64,000 bases of DNA. Origin: Siphonodentalium dalli (Eukaryota > Mollusca > Scaphopoda > Gadilida > Siphonodentaliidae). The stretch is from NCBI GenBank assembly GCA_032622095.1, contig CP136061.1:188238369-188302368 (forward strand), given 5' to 3'. Positions 13,401 to 27,412 of the stretch are shown here, piece after piece (position 1 is the stretch's first letter; the number at the start of each line of letters is the position of its first letter). The notes below the pieces were generated by a model that saw only the letters and a list, made by a program, of their open reading frames with translations, ran no database searches and was not told the origin of the DNA. The translations under genes were made by a program, and so were the position numbers.

Positions 13401-16400
13401 TCTTATAGATACTTCACAACAAGTTTAGTTCAAATCAGCGACAATAATTTTTTTTACAACTTTTGCCCCTCCCCTAGCCCGGAAAAAATTGAGCCGACCT
13501 TTGTCAAAATGTCCTGGTTTGGTCTTCTGTCTATGTTTAAGACGCTCACATAGAGCAAATCCAGCTGTTGCGCTTCGTCTAGGAGAAGATCGGGACACAA
13601 GCACTTTCTACACATGGACTTTATTAGTACATTTTTCGATGTGTTATAACTTGGTCATTTCTCACCCGATTTACAAAATTCTTTCACGAGTAGCATCAGT
13701 ACATCGTATAGATACCCGACAGTAAAAATGGTTGGAATCGGTGACAAGAAAAAATTTGACAAAGTTTGCACCCCTCCCCGGGTCAACAAATTGTTTTCGG
13801 ACCTTGGTGAAAATTTCCCCGATTCGTGGCCTTTCGTTAGTTAACACGATTACGAGAACCGAATTCAGCTGCTTGACTTCTTACAGGAGAAAATCTGCGC
13901 ACAAACTTTTTTCAAAATTTTTGTTTAAGGGCCATAACTCTGGTAAGCAAGTTAGGACACCAACCTAAATGTCCCGAGTCGCTGTAGGTCGGCAAGGTAC
14001 ACATACCTACCAAGTTTCAATGTTTTATCTTTTAAACTTTCTGAGATATAAGGGTTACAAAATATATTAAGAATAAATAATAATAATAATAGTGAAAAAT
14101 AAAAAATTGAATAACAATATACTTCCATATTAAAATATGGAAGTATAATAAGGGAATCGCTCGGAATTGATTGGAATGTCGATAGTATGGTTTATTGACA
14201 TTTCTGTGTTCAGTTGGAACGTTCTGGTGTGACCCCCACCATTGCCTCGAAATTTGATGACGCGGGTAGAAAAGTCGCCATATATCGGCCAATTTTCGAG
14301 ATATCGAGCTAATATTTGCGCCATTGTGTCCGTATTTTATGCCCCTATAATATTTACCAGGGTTTTGGTGAGGTATTGCGCCGATATTTTACTATGTAGG
14401 CCAATATGTATGTTGTTCAGTTTATACTTTTCGAATATCTCTCGCCTCTATCGACATACTGCGGCAAGTGGGTAATCGTTTAGAAGTACTAGAAATTCCC
14501 CATCGAATGACACCAAACACGTGACGATTGGTTGAAGGAATTTAAATTCATAGTGCATTTTATGTAAACTTGAAAAAAAGGAAGGGGCCACAATTTCTAC
14601 ATTTCTCAACCGATTCATAAAATTCACTCATAATGACACTCAGTACATCTTATAGATACTTCACAACAAGTTTAGTTCAAATCAGCGACAATAATTTTTT
14701 TTACAACTTTTGCCCCTCCCCTAGCCCGGAAAAAATTGAGCCGACCTTTGTCAAAATGTCCTGGTTTGGTCTTCTGTCTATGTTTAAGACGCTCACATAG
14801 AGCAAATCCAGCTGTTGCGCTTCGTCTAGGAGAAGATCGGGACACAAGCACTTTCTACACATGGACTTTATTAGTACATTTTTCGATGTGTTATAACTTG
14901 GTCATTTCTCACCCGATTTACAAAATTCTTTCACGAGTAGCATCAGTACATCGTATAGATACCCGACAGTAAAAATGGTTGGAATCGGTGACAAGAAAAA
15001 ATTTGACAAAGTTTGCACCCCTCCCCGGGTCAACAAATTGTTTTCGGACCTTGGTGAAAATTTCCCCGATTCGTGGCCTTTCGTTAGTTAACACGATTAC
15101 GAGAACCGAATTCAGCTGCTTGACTTCTTACAGGAGAAAATCTGCGCACAAACTTTTTCCAAAATTTTTGTTTAAGGGCCATAACTCTGGTAAGCAAGTT
15201 AGGACACCAACCTAAATGTCCCGAGTCGCTGTAGGTCGGCAAGGTACACATACCTACCAAGTTTCAATGTTTTATCTTTTAAACTTTCTGAGATATAAGG
15301 GTTACAAAATATATTAAGAATAAATAATAATAATAATAGTGAAAAATAAAAAATTGAATAACAATATACTTCCATATTAAAATATGGAAGTATAATAAGG
15401 GAATCGCTCGGAATTGATTGGAATGTCGATAGTATGGTTTATTGACATTTCTGTGTTCAGTTGGAACGTTCTGGTGTGACCCCCACCATTGCCTCGAAAT
15501 TTGATGACGCGGGTAGAAAAGTCGCCATATATCGGCCAATTTTCGAGATATCGAGCTAATATTTGCGCCATTGTGTCCGTATTTTATGCCCATATAATAT
15601 TTACCAGGGTTTTGGTGAGGTATTGCGCCGATATTTTACTATGTAGGCCAATATGTATGTTGTTCAGTTTATACTTTTCGAATATCTCTCGCCTCTATCG
15701 ACATACTGCGGCAAGTGGGTAATCGTTTAGAAGTACTAGAAATTCCCCATCGAATGACACCAAACACGTGACGATTGGTTGAAGGAATTTAAATTCATAG
15801 TGCATTTTATGTAAACTTGAAAAAAAGGAAGGGGCCACAATTTCTACATTTCTCAACCGATTCATAAAATTCACTCATAATGACACTCAGTACATCTTAT
15901 ATATACTTCACAACAAGTTTAGTTCAAATCAGCGACAAGAATTTTTTTTACAACTTTTGCCCCTCCCCTAGCCCGGAAAAAATTAAGCCGACCTTTGTCA
16001 AAATGTCCTGGTTTGGTCTTCTGTCTATGTTTAAGACGCTCACATAGAGCAAATCCAGCTGTTGCGCTTCGTCTAGGAGAAGATCGGGACACAAGCACTT
16101 TCTACACATGGACTTTATTAGTACATTTTTCGATGTGTTATAACTTGGTCATTTCTCACCCGATTTACAAAATTCTTTCACGAGTAGCATCAGTACATCG
16201 TATAGATACCCGACAGTAAAAATGGTTGGAATCGGTGACAAGAAAAAATTTGACAAAGTTTGCACCCCTCCCCGGGTTAACAAATTGTTTTCGGACCTTG
16301 GTGAAAATTTCCCCGATTCGTGGCCTTTCGTTAGTTAACACGATTACGAGAACCGAATTCAGCTGCTTGACTTCTTACAGGAGAAAATCTGCGCACAAAC

Positions 16401-19400
16401 TTTTTCCAAAATTTTTGTTTAAGGGCCATAACTCTGGTAAGCAAGTTAGGACACCAACCTAAATGTCCCGAGTCGCTGTAGGTCGGCAAGGTACACATAC
16501 CTACCAAATTTCAATGTTTTATCTTTTAAACTTTCTGAGATATAAGGGTTACAAAATATATTAAGAATAAATAATAATAATAATAGTGAAAAATAAAAAA
16601 TTGAATAACAATATACTTCCATATTAAAATATGGAAGTATAATAAGGGAATCGCTCGGAATTGATTGGAATGTCGATAGTATGGTTTATTGACATTTCTG
16701 TGTTCAGTTGGAACGTTCTGGTGTGACCCCCACCATTGCCTCGAAATTTGATGACGCGGGTAGAAAAGTCGCCATATATCGGCCAATTTTCGAGATATCG
16801 AGCTAATATTTGCGCCATTGTGTCCGTATTTTATGCCCCTATAATATTTACCAGGGTTTTGGTGAGGTATTGCGCCGATATTTTACTATGTAGGCCAATA
16901 TGTATGTTGTTCAGTTTATACTTTTCGAATATCTCTCGCCTCTATCGACATACTGCGGCAAGTGGGTAATCGTTTAGAAGTACTAGAAATTCCCCATCGA
17001 ATGACACCAAACACGTGACGATTGGTTGAAGGAATTTAAATTCATAGTGCATTTTATGTAAACTTGAAAAAAAGGAAGGGGCCACAATTTCTACATTTCT
17101 CAACCGATTCATAAAATTCACTCATAATGACACTCAGTACATCTTATAGATACTTCACAACAAGTTTAGTTCAAATCAGCGACAAGAATTTTTTTTACAA
17201 CTTTTGCCCCTCCCCTAGCCCGGAAAAAATTGAGCCGACCTTTGTCAAAATGTCCTGGTTTGGTCTTCTGTCTATGTTTAAGACGCTCACATAGAGCAAA
17301 TCCAGCTGTTGCGCTTCGTCTAGGAGAAGATCGGGACACAAGCACTTTCTACACATGGACTTTATTAGTACATTTTTCGATGTGTTATAACTTGGTCATT
17401 TCTCACCCGATTTACAAAATTCTTTCACGAGTAGCATCAGTACATCGTATAGATACCCGACAGTAAAAATGGTTGGAATCGGTGACAAGAAAAAATTTGA
17501 CAAAGTTTGCACCCCTCCCCGGGTCAACAAATTGTTTTCGGACCTTGGTGAAAATTTCCCCGATTCGTGGCCTTTCGTTAGTTAACACGATTACGAGAAC
17601 CGAATTCAGCTGCTTGACTTCTTACAGGAGAAAATCTGCGCACAAACTTTTTCCAAAATTTTTGTTTAAGGGCCATAACTCTGGTAAGCAAGTTAGGACA
17701 CCAACCTAAATGTCCCGAGTCGCTGTAGGTCGGCAAGGTACACATACCTACCAAGTTTCAATGTTTTATCTTTTAAACTTTCTGAGATATAAGGGTTACA
17801 AAATATATTAAGAATAAATAATAATAATAATAGTGAAAAATAAAAAATTGAATAACAATATACTTCCATATTAAAATATGGAAGTATAATAAGGGAATCG
17901 CTCGGAATTGATTGGAATGTCGATAGTATGGTTTATTGACATTTCTGTGTTCAGTTGGAACGTTCTGGTGTGACCCCCACCATTGCCTCGAAATTTGATG
18001 ACGCGGGTAGAAAAGTCGCCATATATCGGCCAATTTTCGAGATATCGAGCTAATATTTGCGCCATTGTGTCCGTATTTTATGCCCATATAATATTTACCA
18101 GGGTTTTGGTGAGGTATTGCGCCGATATTTTACTATGTAGGCCAATATGTATGTTGTTCAGTTTATACTTTTCGAATATCTCTCGCCTCTATCGACATAC
18201 TGCGGCAAGTGGGTAATCGTTTAGAAGTACTAGAAATTCCCCATCGAATGACACCAAACACGTGACGATTGGTTGAAGGAATTTAAATTCATAGTGCATT
18301 TTATGTAAACTTGAAAAAAAGGAAGGGGCCACAATTTCTACATTTCTCAACCGATTCATAAAATTCACTCATAATGACACTCAGTACATCTTATATATAC
18401 TTCACAACAAGTTTAGTTCAAATCAGCGACAAGAATTTTTTTTACAACTTTTGCCCCTCCCCTAGCCCGGAAAAAATTAAGCCGACCTTTGTCAAAATGT
18501 CCTGGTTTGGTCTTCTGTCTATGTTTAAGACGCTCACATAGAGCAAATCCAGCTGTTGCGCTTCGTCTAGGAGAAGATCGGGACACAAGCACTTTCTACA
18601 CATGGACTTTATTAGTACATTTTTCGATGTGTTATAACTTGGTCATTTCTCACCCGATTTACAAAATTCTTTCACGAGTAGCATCAGTACATCGTATAGA
18701 TACCCGACAGTAAAAATGGTTGGAATCGGTGACAAGAAAAAATTTGACAAAGTTTGCACCCCTCCCCGGGTCAACAAATTGTTTTCGGACCTTGGTGAAA
18801 ATTTCCCCGATTCGTGGCCTTTCGTTAGTTAACACGATTACGAGAACCGAATTCAGCTGCTTGACTTCTTACAGGAGAAAATCTGCGCACAAACTTTTTC
18901 CAAAATTTTTGTTTAAGGGCCATAACTCTGGTAAGCAAGTTAGGACACCAACCTAAATGTCCCGAGTCGCTGTAGATCGGCAAGGTACACATACCTACCA
19001 AATTTCAATGTTTTATCTTTTAAACTTTCTGAGATATAAGGGTTACAAAATATATTAAGAATAAATAATAATAATAATAGTGAAAAATAAAAAATTGAAT
19101 AACAATATACTTCCATATTAAAATATGGAAGTATAATAAGGGAATCGCTCGGAATTGATTGGAATGTCGATAGTATGGTTTATTGACATTTCTGTGTTCA
19201 GTTGGAACGTTCTGGTGTGACCCCCACCATTGCCTCGAAATTTGATGACGCGGGTAGAAAAGTCGCCATATATCGGCCAATTTTCGAGATATCGAGCTAA
19301 TATTTGCGCCATTGTGTCCGTATTTTATGCCCCTATAATATTTACCAGGGTTTTGGTGAGGTATTGCGCCGATATTTTACTATGTAGGCCAATATGTATG

Positions 19401-22400
19401 TTGTTCAGTTTATACTTTTCGAATATCTCTCGCCTCTATCGACATACTGCGGCAAGTGGGTAATCGTTTAGAAGTACTAGAAATTCCCCATCGAATGACA
19501 CCAAACACGTGACGATTGGTTGAAGGAATTTAAATTCATAGTGCATTTTATGTAAACTTGAAAAAAAGGAAGGGGCCACAATTTCTACATTTCTCAACCG
19601 ATTCATAAAATTCACTCATAATGACACTCAGTACATCTTATAGATACTTCACAACAAGTTTAGTTCAAATCAGCGACAAGAATTTTTTTTACAACTTTTG
19701 CCCCTCCCCTAGCCCGGAAAAAATTGAGCCGACCTTTGTCAAAATGTCCTGGTTTGGTCTTCTGTCTATGTTTAAGACGCTCACATAGAGCAAATCCAGC
19801 TGTTGCGCTTCGTCTAGGAGAAGATCGGGACACAAGCACTTTCTACACATGGACTTTATTAGTACATTTTTCGATGTGTTATAACTTGGTCATTTCTCAC
19901 CCGATTTACAAAATTCTTTCACGAGTAGCATCAGTACATCGTATAGATACCCGACAGTAAAAATGGTTGGAATCGGTGACAAGAAAAAATTTGACAAAGT
20001 TTGCACCCCTCCCCGGGTCAACAAATTGTTTTCGGACCTTGGTGAAAATTTCCCCGATTCGTGGCCTTTCGTTAGTTAACACGATTACGAGAACCGAATT
20101 CAGCTGCTTGACTTCTTACAGGAGAAAATCTGCGCACAAACTTTTTCCAAAATTTTTGTTTAAGGGCCATAACTCTGGTAAGCAAGTTAGGACACCAACC
20201 TAAATGTCCCGAGTCGCTGTAGGTCGGCAAGGTACACATACCTACCAAATTTCAATGTTTTATCTTTTAAACTTTCTGAGATATAAGGGTTACAAAATAT
20301 ATTAAGAATAAATAATAATAATAATAGTGAAAAATAAAAAATTGAATAACAATATACTTCCATATTAAAATATGGAAGTATAATAAGGGAATCGCTCGGA
20401 ATTGATTGGAATGTCGATAGTATGGTTTATTGACATTTCTGTGTTCAGTTGGAACGTTCTGGTGTGACCCCCACCATTGCCTCGAAATTTGATGACGCGG
20501 GTAGAAAAGTCGCCATATATCGGCCAATTTTCGAGATATCGAGCTAATATTTGCGCCATTGTGTCCGTATTTTATGCCCCTATAATATTTACCAGGGTTT
20601 TGGTGAGGTATTGCGCCGATATTTTACTATGTAGGCCAATATGTATGTTGTTCAGTTTATACTTTTCGAATATCTCTCGCCTCTATCGACATACTGCGGC
20701 AAGTGGGTAATCGTTTAGAAGTACTAGAAATTCCCCATCGAATGACACCAAACACGTGACGATTGGTTGAAGGAATTTAAATTCATAGTGCATTTTATGT
20801 AAACTTGAAAAAAAGGAAGGGGCCACAATTTCTACATTTCTCAACCGATTCATAAAATTCACTCATAATGACACTCAGTACATCTTATATATACTTCACA
20901 ACAAGTTTAGTTCAAATCAGCGACAAGAATTTTTTTTACAACTTTTGCCCCTCCCCTAGCCCGGAAAAAATTAAGCCGACCTTTGTCAAAATGTCCTGGT
21001 TTGGTCTTCTGTCTATGTTTAAGACGCTCACATAGAGCAAATCCAGCTGTTGCGCTTCGTCTAGGAGAAGATCGGGACACAAGCACTTTCTACACATGGA
21101 CTTTATTAGTACATTTTTCGATGTGTTATAACTTGGTCATTTCTCACCCGATTTACAAAATTCTTTCACGAGTAGCATCAGTACATCGTATAGATACCCG
21201 ACAGTAAAAATGGTTGGAATCGGTGACAAGAAAAAATTTGACAAAGTTTGCACCCCTCCCCGGGTCAACAAATTGTTTTCGGACCTTGGTGAAAATTTCC
21301 CCGATTCGTGGCCTTTCGTTAGTTAACACGATTACGAGAACCGAATTCAGCTGCTTGACTTCTTACAGGAGAAAATCTGCGCACAAACTTTTTCCAAAAT
21401 TTTTGTTTAAGGGCCATAACTCTGGTAAGCAAGTTAGGACACCAACCTAAATGTCCCGAGTCGCTGTAGGTCGGCAAGGTACACATACCTACCAAATTTC
21501 AATGTTTTATCTTTTAAACTTTCTGAGATATAAGGGTTACAAAATATATTAAGAATAAATAATAATAATAATAGTGAAAAATAAAAAATTGAATAACAAT
21601 ATACTTCCATATTAAAATATGGAAGTATAATAAGGGAATCGCTCGGAATTGATTGGAATGTCGATAGTATGGTTTATTGACATTTCTGTGTTCAGTTGGA
21701 ACGTTCTGGTGTGACCCCCACCATTGCCTCGAAATTTGATGACGCGGGTAGAAAAGTCGCCATATATCGGCCAATTTTCGAGATATCGAGCTAATATTTG
21801 CGCCATTGTGTCCGTATTTTATGCCCCTATAATATTTACCAGGGTTTTGGTGAGGTATTGCGCCGATATTTTACTATGTAGGCCAATATGTATGTTGTTC
21901 AGTTTATACTTTTCGAATATCTCTCGCCTCTATCGACATACTGCGGCAAGTGGGTAATCGTTTAGAAGTACTAGAAATTCCCCATCGAATGACACCAAAC
22001 ACGTGACGATTGGTTGAAGGAATTTAAATTCATAGTGCATTTTATGTAAACTTGAAAAAAAGGAAGGGGCCACAATTTCTACATTTCTCAACCGATTCAT
22101 AAAATTCACTCATAATGACACTCAGTACATCTTATAGATACTTCACAACAAGTTTAGTTCAAATCAGCGACAAGAATTTTTTTTACAACTTTTGCCCCTC
22201 CCCTAGCCCGGAAAAAATTGAGCCGACCTTTGTCAAAATGTCCTGGTTTGGTCTTCTGTCTATGTTTAAGACGCTCACATAGAGCAAATCCAGCTGTTGC
22301 GCTTCGTCTAGGAGAAGATCGGGACACAAGCACTTTCTACACATGGACTTTATTAGTACATTTTTCGATGTGTTATAACTTGGTCATTTCTCACCCGATT

Positions 22401-25400
22401 TACAAAATTCTTTCACGAGTAGCATCAGTACATCGTATAGATACCCGACAGTAAAAATGGTTGGAATCGGTGACAAGAAAAAATTTGACAAAGTTTGCAC
22501 CCCTCCCCGGGTCAACAAATTGTTTTCGGACCTTGGTGAAAATTTCCCCGATTCGTGGCCTTTCGTTAGTTAACACGATTACGAGAACCGAATTCAGCTG
22601 CTTGACTTCTTACAGGAGAAAATCTGCGCACAAACTTTTTCCAAAATTTTTGTTTAAGGGCCATAACTCTGGTAAGCAAGTTAGGACACCAACCTAAATG
22701 TCCCGAGTCGCTGTAGGTCGGCAAGGTACACATACCTACCAAATTTCAATGTTTTATCTTTTAAACTTTCTGAGATATAAGGGTTACAAAATATATTAAG
22801 AATAAATAATAATAATAATAGTGAAAAATAAAAAATTGAATAACAATATACTTCCATATTAAAATATGGAAGTATAATAAGGGAATCGCTCGGAATTGAT
22901 TGGAATGTCGATAGTATGGTTTATTGACATTTCTGTGTTCAGTTGGAACGTTCTGGTGTGACCCCCACCATTGCCTCGAAATTTGATGACGCGGGTAGAA
23001 AAGTCGCCATATATCGGCCAATTTTCGAGATATCGAGCTAATATTTGCGCCATTGTGTCCGTATTTTATGCCCCTATAATATTTACCAGGGTTTTGGTGA
23101 GGTATTGCGCCGATATTTTACTATGTAGGCCAATATGTATGTTGTTCAGTTTATACTTTTCGAATATCTCTCGCCTCTATCGACATACTGCGGCAAGTGG
23201 GTAATCGTTTAGAAGTACTAGAAATTCCCCATCGAATGACACCAAACACGTGACGATTGGTTGAAGGAATTTAAATTCATAGTGCATTTTATGTAAACTT
23301 GAAAAAAAGGAAGGGGCCACAATTTCTACATTTCTCAACCGATTCATAAAATTCACTCATAATGACACTCAGTACATCTTATAGATACTTCACAACAAGT
23401 TTAGTTCAAATCAGCGACAAGAATTTTTTTTACAACTTTTGCCCCTCCCCTAGCCCGGAAAAAATTGAGCCGACCTTTGTCAAAATGTCCTGGTTTGGTC
23501 TTCTGTCTATGTTTAAGACGCTCACATAGAGCAAATCCAGCTGTTGCGCTTCGTCTAGGAGAAGATCGGGACACAAGCACTTTCTACACATGGACTTTAT
23601 TAGTACATTTTTCGATGTGTTATAACTTGGTCATTTCTCACCCGATTTACAAAATTCTTTCACGAGTAGCATCAGTACATCGTATAGATACCCGACAGTA
23701 AAAATGGTTGGAATCGGTGACAAGAAAAAATTTGACAAAGTTTGCACCCCTCCCCGGGTCAACAAATTGTTTTCGGACCTTGGTGAAAATTTCCCCGATT
23801 CGTGGCCTTTCGTTAGTTAACACGATTACGAGAACCGAATTCAGCTGCTTGACTTCTTACAGGAGAAAATCTGCGCACAAACTTTTTCCAAAATTTTTGT
23901 TTAAGGGCCATAACTCTGGTAAGCAAGTTAGGACACCAACCTGAATGTCCCGAGTCGCTGTAGGTCGGCAAGGTACACATACCTACCAAATTTCAATGTT
24001 TTATCTTTTAAACTTTCTGAGATATAAGGGTTACAAAATATATTAAGAATAAATAATAATAATAATAATAGTGAAAAATAAAAAATTGAATAACAATATA
24101 CTTCCATATTAAAATATGGAAGTATAATAAGGGAATCGCTCGGAATTGATTGGAATGTCGATAGTATGGTTTATTGACATTTCTGTGTTCAGTTGGAACG
24201 TTCTGGTGTGACCCCCACCATTGCCTCGAAATTTGATGACGCGGGTAGAAAAGTCGCCATATATCGGCCAATTTTCGAGATATCGAGCTAATATTTGCGC
24301 CATTGTGTCCGTATTTTATGCCCCTATAATATTTACCAGGGTTTTGGTGAGGTATTGCGCCGATATTTTACTATGTAGGCCAATATGTATGTTGTTCAGT
24401 TTATACTTTTCGAATATCTCTCGCCTCTATCGACATACTGCGGCAAGTGGGTAATCGTTTAGAAGTACTAGAAATTCCCCATCGAATGACACCAAACACG
24501 TGACGATTGGTTGAAGGAATTTAAATTCATAGTGCATTTTATGTAAACTTGAAAAAAAGGAAGGGGCCACAATTTCTACATTTCTCAACCGATTCATAAA
24601 ATTCACTCATAATGACACTCAGTACATCTTATATATACTTCACAACAAGTTTAGTTCAAATCAGCGACAAGAATTTTTTTTACAACTTTTGCCCCTCCCC
24701 TAGCCCGGAAAAAATTGAGCCGACCTTTGTCAAAATGTCCTGGTTTGGTCTTCTGTCTATGTTTAAGACGCTCACATAGAGCAAATCCAGCTGTTGCGCT
24801 TCGTCTAGGAGAAGATCGGGACACAAGCACTTTCTACACATGGACTTTATTAGTACATTTTTCGATGTGTTATAACTTGGTCATTTCTCACCCGATTTAC
24901 AAAATTCTTTCACGAGTAGCATCAGTACATCGTATAGATACCCGACAGTAAAAATGGTTGGAATCGGTGACAAGAAAAAAATTGACAAAGTTTGCACCCC
25001 TCCCCGGGTCAACAAATTGTTTTCGGACCTTGGTGAAAATTTCCCCGATTCGTGGCCTTTCGTTAGTTAACACGATTACGAGAACCGAATTCAGCTGCTT
25101 GACTTCTTACAGGAGAAAATCTGCGCACAAACTTTTTCCAAAATTTTTGTTTAAGGGCCATAACTCTGGTAAGCAAGTTAGGACACCAACCTAAATGTCC
25201 CGAGTCGCTGTAGGTCGGCAAGGTACACATACCTACCAAATTTCAATGTTTTATCTTTTAAACTTTCTGAGATATAAGGGTTACAAAATATATTAAGAAT
25301 AAATAATAATAATAATAGTGAAAAATAAAAAATTGAATAACAATATACTTCCATATTAAAATATGGAAGTATAATAAGGGAATCGCTCGGAATTGATTGG

Positions 25401-26619
25401 AATGTCGATAGTATGGTTTATTGACATTTCTGTGTTCAGTTGGAACGTTCTGGTGTGACCCCCACCATTGCCTCGAAATTTGATGACGCGGGTAGAAAAG
25501 TCGCCATATATCGGCCAATTTTCGAGATATCGAGCTAATATTTGCGCCATTGTGTCCGTATTTTATGCCCCTATAATATTTACCAGGGTTTTGGTGAGGT
25601 ATTGCGCCGATATTTTACTATGTAGGCCAATATGTATGTTGTTCAGTTTATACTTTTCGAATATCTCTCGCCTCTATCGACATACTGCGGCAAGTGGGTA
25701 ATCGTTTAGAAGTACTAGAAATTCCCCATCGAATGACACCAAACACGTGACGATTGGTTGAAGGAATTTAAATTCATAGTGCATTTTATGTAAACTTGAA
25801 AAAAAGGAAGGGGCCACAATTTCTACATTTCTCAACCGATTCATAAAATTCACTCATAATGACACTCAGTACATCTTATAGATACTTCACAACAAGTTTA
25901 GTTCAAATCAGCGACAAGAATTTTTTTTACAACTTTTGCCCCTCCCCTAGCCCGGAAAAAATTGAGCCGACCTTTGTCAAAATGTCCTGGTTTGGTCTTC
26001 TGTCTATGTTTAAGACGCTCACATAGAGCAAATCCAGCTGTTGCGCTTCGTCTAGGAGAAGATCGGGACACAAGCACTTTCTACACATGGACTTTATTAG
26101 TACATTTTTCGATGTGTTATAACTTGGTCATTTCTCACCCGATTTACAAAATTCTTTCACGAGTAGCATCAGTACATCGTATAGATATCCGACAGTAAAA
26201 ATGGTTGGAATCGGTGACAAGAAAAAAATTGACAAAGTTTGCACCCCTCCCCGGGTCAACAAATTGTTTTCGGACCTTGGTGAAAATTTCCCCGATTCGT
26301 GGCCTTTCGTTAGTTAACACGATTACGAGAACCGAATTCAGCTGCTTGACTTCTTACAGGAGAAAATCTGCGCACAAACTTTTTCCAAAATTTTTGTGTA
26401 AGGGCCATAACTCTGGTAAGCAAGTTAGGACACCAACCTAAATGTCCCGAGTCGCTGTAGGTCGGCAAGGTACACATACCTACCAAATTTCAATGTTTTA
26501 TCTTTTAAACTTTCTGAGATATAAGGGTTACAAAATATATTAAGAATAAATAATAATAATAATAGTGAAAAATAAAAAATTGAATAACAATATACTTCCA
26601 TATTAAAATATGGAAGTAT

Positions 26620-26795
26620 AATTATGATTGTCATTTCACACATATATCTGTATTAATTGAGAATTTTTTGTGATTTTCAAACTTATATTTATGAATTTAA
26701 CCGATTTTTTCGGTTTTTTTAAACTTATATTTATGAATTTAATATATAATTATGATTGTATTTTCACACATATATCTGTATTAATTGAGAATTGC
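26620..26795. repeat. 128-bp duplication at the satellite edge
   Basis: A ~45-bp block beginning AATTATGATTG at 26620 recurs at 26748 with one or two changes. Between the two, a ~20-bp block (AAACTTATATTTATGAATTT) is itself duplicated near 26680 and 26720. This AT-rich nested tandem duplication abuts the array terminus directly. Confidence 0.85.
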
Positions 26796-27282
26796 GGTGA
26801 TGTTCTGGCTTGAAAAGGCATTTATTGAATCGCGTTAATTAATCTCTTCATCGTTGTGTAAACAGGCGCGTATGATTCCTTTATGTCGTTGTATAAACAG
26901 ACACGCGGTGATAAATGGTCAGTGAATGGTGATCAGTATGAATCCACTGAGTTTGATTTGTTATGAAAACATGTTAGTAAAAACACAACTGGTATATATT
27001 CAACTGATTTATTTTTGACTGGCATAATTCCACAATGACTGCATTGAACCTGAATGTTCTACTTGAGAGCACAACAGCTACTACTCGTCGATGAGGATAA
27101 CTGCCAGCAAACTACTGACAGAAGACGCCAAGCTGTACGCCCCAATTTAGATAATGTTCGTCTGATGTAACGTTGTTCCATTTTTGTTATCATCAGATTT
27201 TTTGTTATCTCAGTATGTACGTTGTCAGTATTTAGATTTTATTTAAATAAACACAAAACATTAAATTGTATATTTTAATTGA
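26796..27282. other. Unannotated AT-rich spacer
   Basis: No convincing gene, RNA or repeat was seen here. Two short similar strings (GTTGTGTAAACAGGC and GTTGTATAAACAGAC) lie near 26855 and 26888. Open frames are short and lack recognisable domains. Confidence 0.5.
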
Positions 27283-27412
27283 GGTCCGTATGAGCCAGGG
27301 TCCGTATACGCCGAGGGTCCGTATAAGCCAGGGTCCGTATCAGCCGGTGGTCCGTAAAAGCCAGGGTCCGTATCAGCCAGGGTCCGTAAGAGCCAGGGTC
27401 CGTATCAGCCGG
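27283..27412. repeat. 16/17-bp minisatellite, about 8 copies
   Basis: Units follow the pattern GGTCCGTATCAGCCA with variable central bases. The array is read open on the minus strand (27275-27538), where it encodes a repetitive peptide rich in TDPG/IRTLA-like words. This appears to be a by-product of the repeat, not a gene. Confidence 0.9.

Larger units (their letters stand above)
1..26620. repeat. Satellite array, 1247-bp unit, 21 full copies plus one partial
   Basis: The block from base 1 recurs at 1248, 2495, 3742 and so on every 1247 bp. The single exception is unit 20 (23694-24943), which is 1250 bp because it carries one extra TAA. The 22nd copy starts at 26191 and stops at 26620. The window begins inside the array, so its true left end is unknown. 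Copies differ by only a handful of SNPs. Each unit contains short open frames on both strands, but these repeat only because the DNA repeats; they look non-coding and many open at TTG or GTG. This is a long-unit satellite or macrosatellite. Its chromosomal position (centromeric, subtelomeric or interstitial) cannot be told from this sequence. Confidence 0.98.

Noticed and set aside
1-26620. Repeated 60-104-residue ORFs in every satellite unit as a multigene family
   Set aside because: They overlap on both strands and several begin at TTG or GTG. They have no recognisable domains, and their conservation follows from DNA-level identity of the satellite.
1-26620. CENP-B-box-like motif in the satellite
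   Set aside because: I looked for the NTTCG....A..CGGG pattern at the TTCG sites (for example near 1106 and 93). None satisfied the required positions, so a centromeric role is not supported by this motif.
1-26620. Array as CRISPR or rDNA repeats
   Set aside because: The unit length is 1247 bp with no unique spacers, and no rRNA-like sequence was recognised in the unit.
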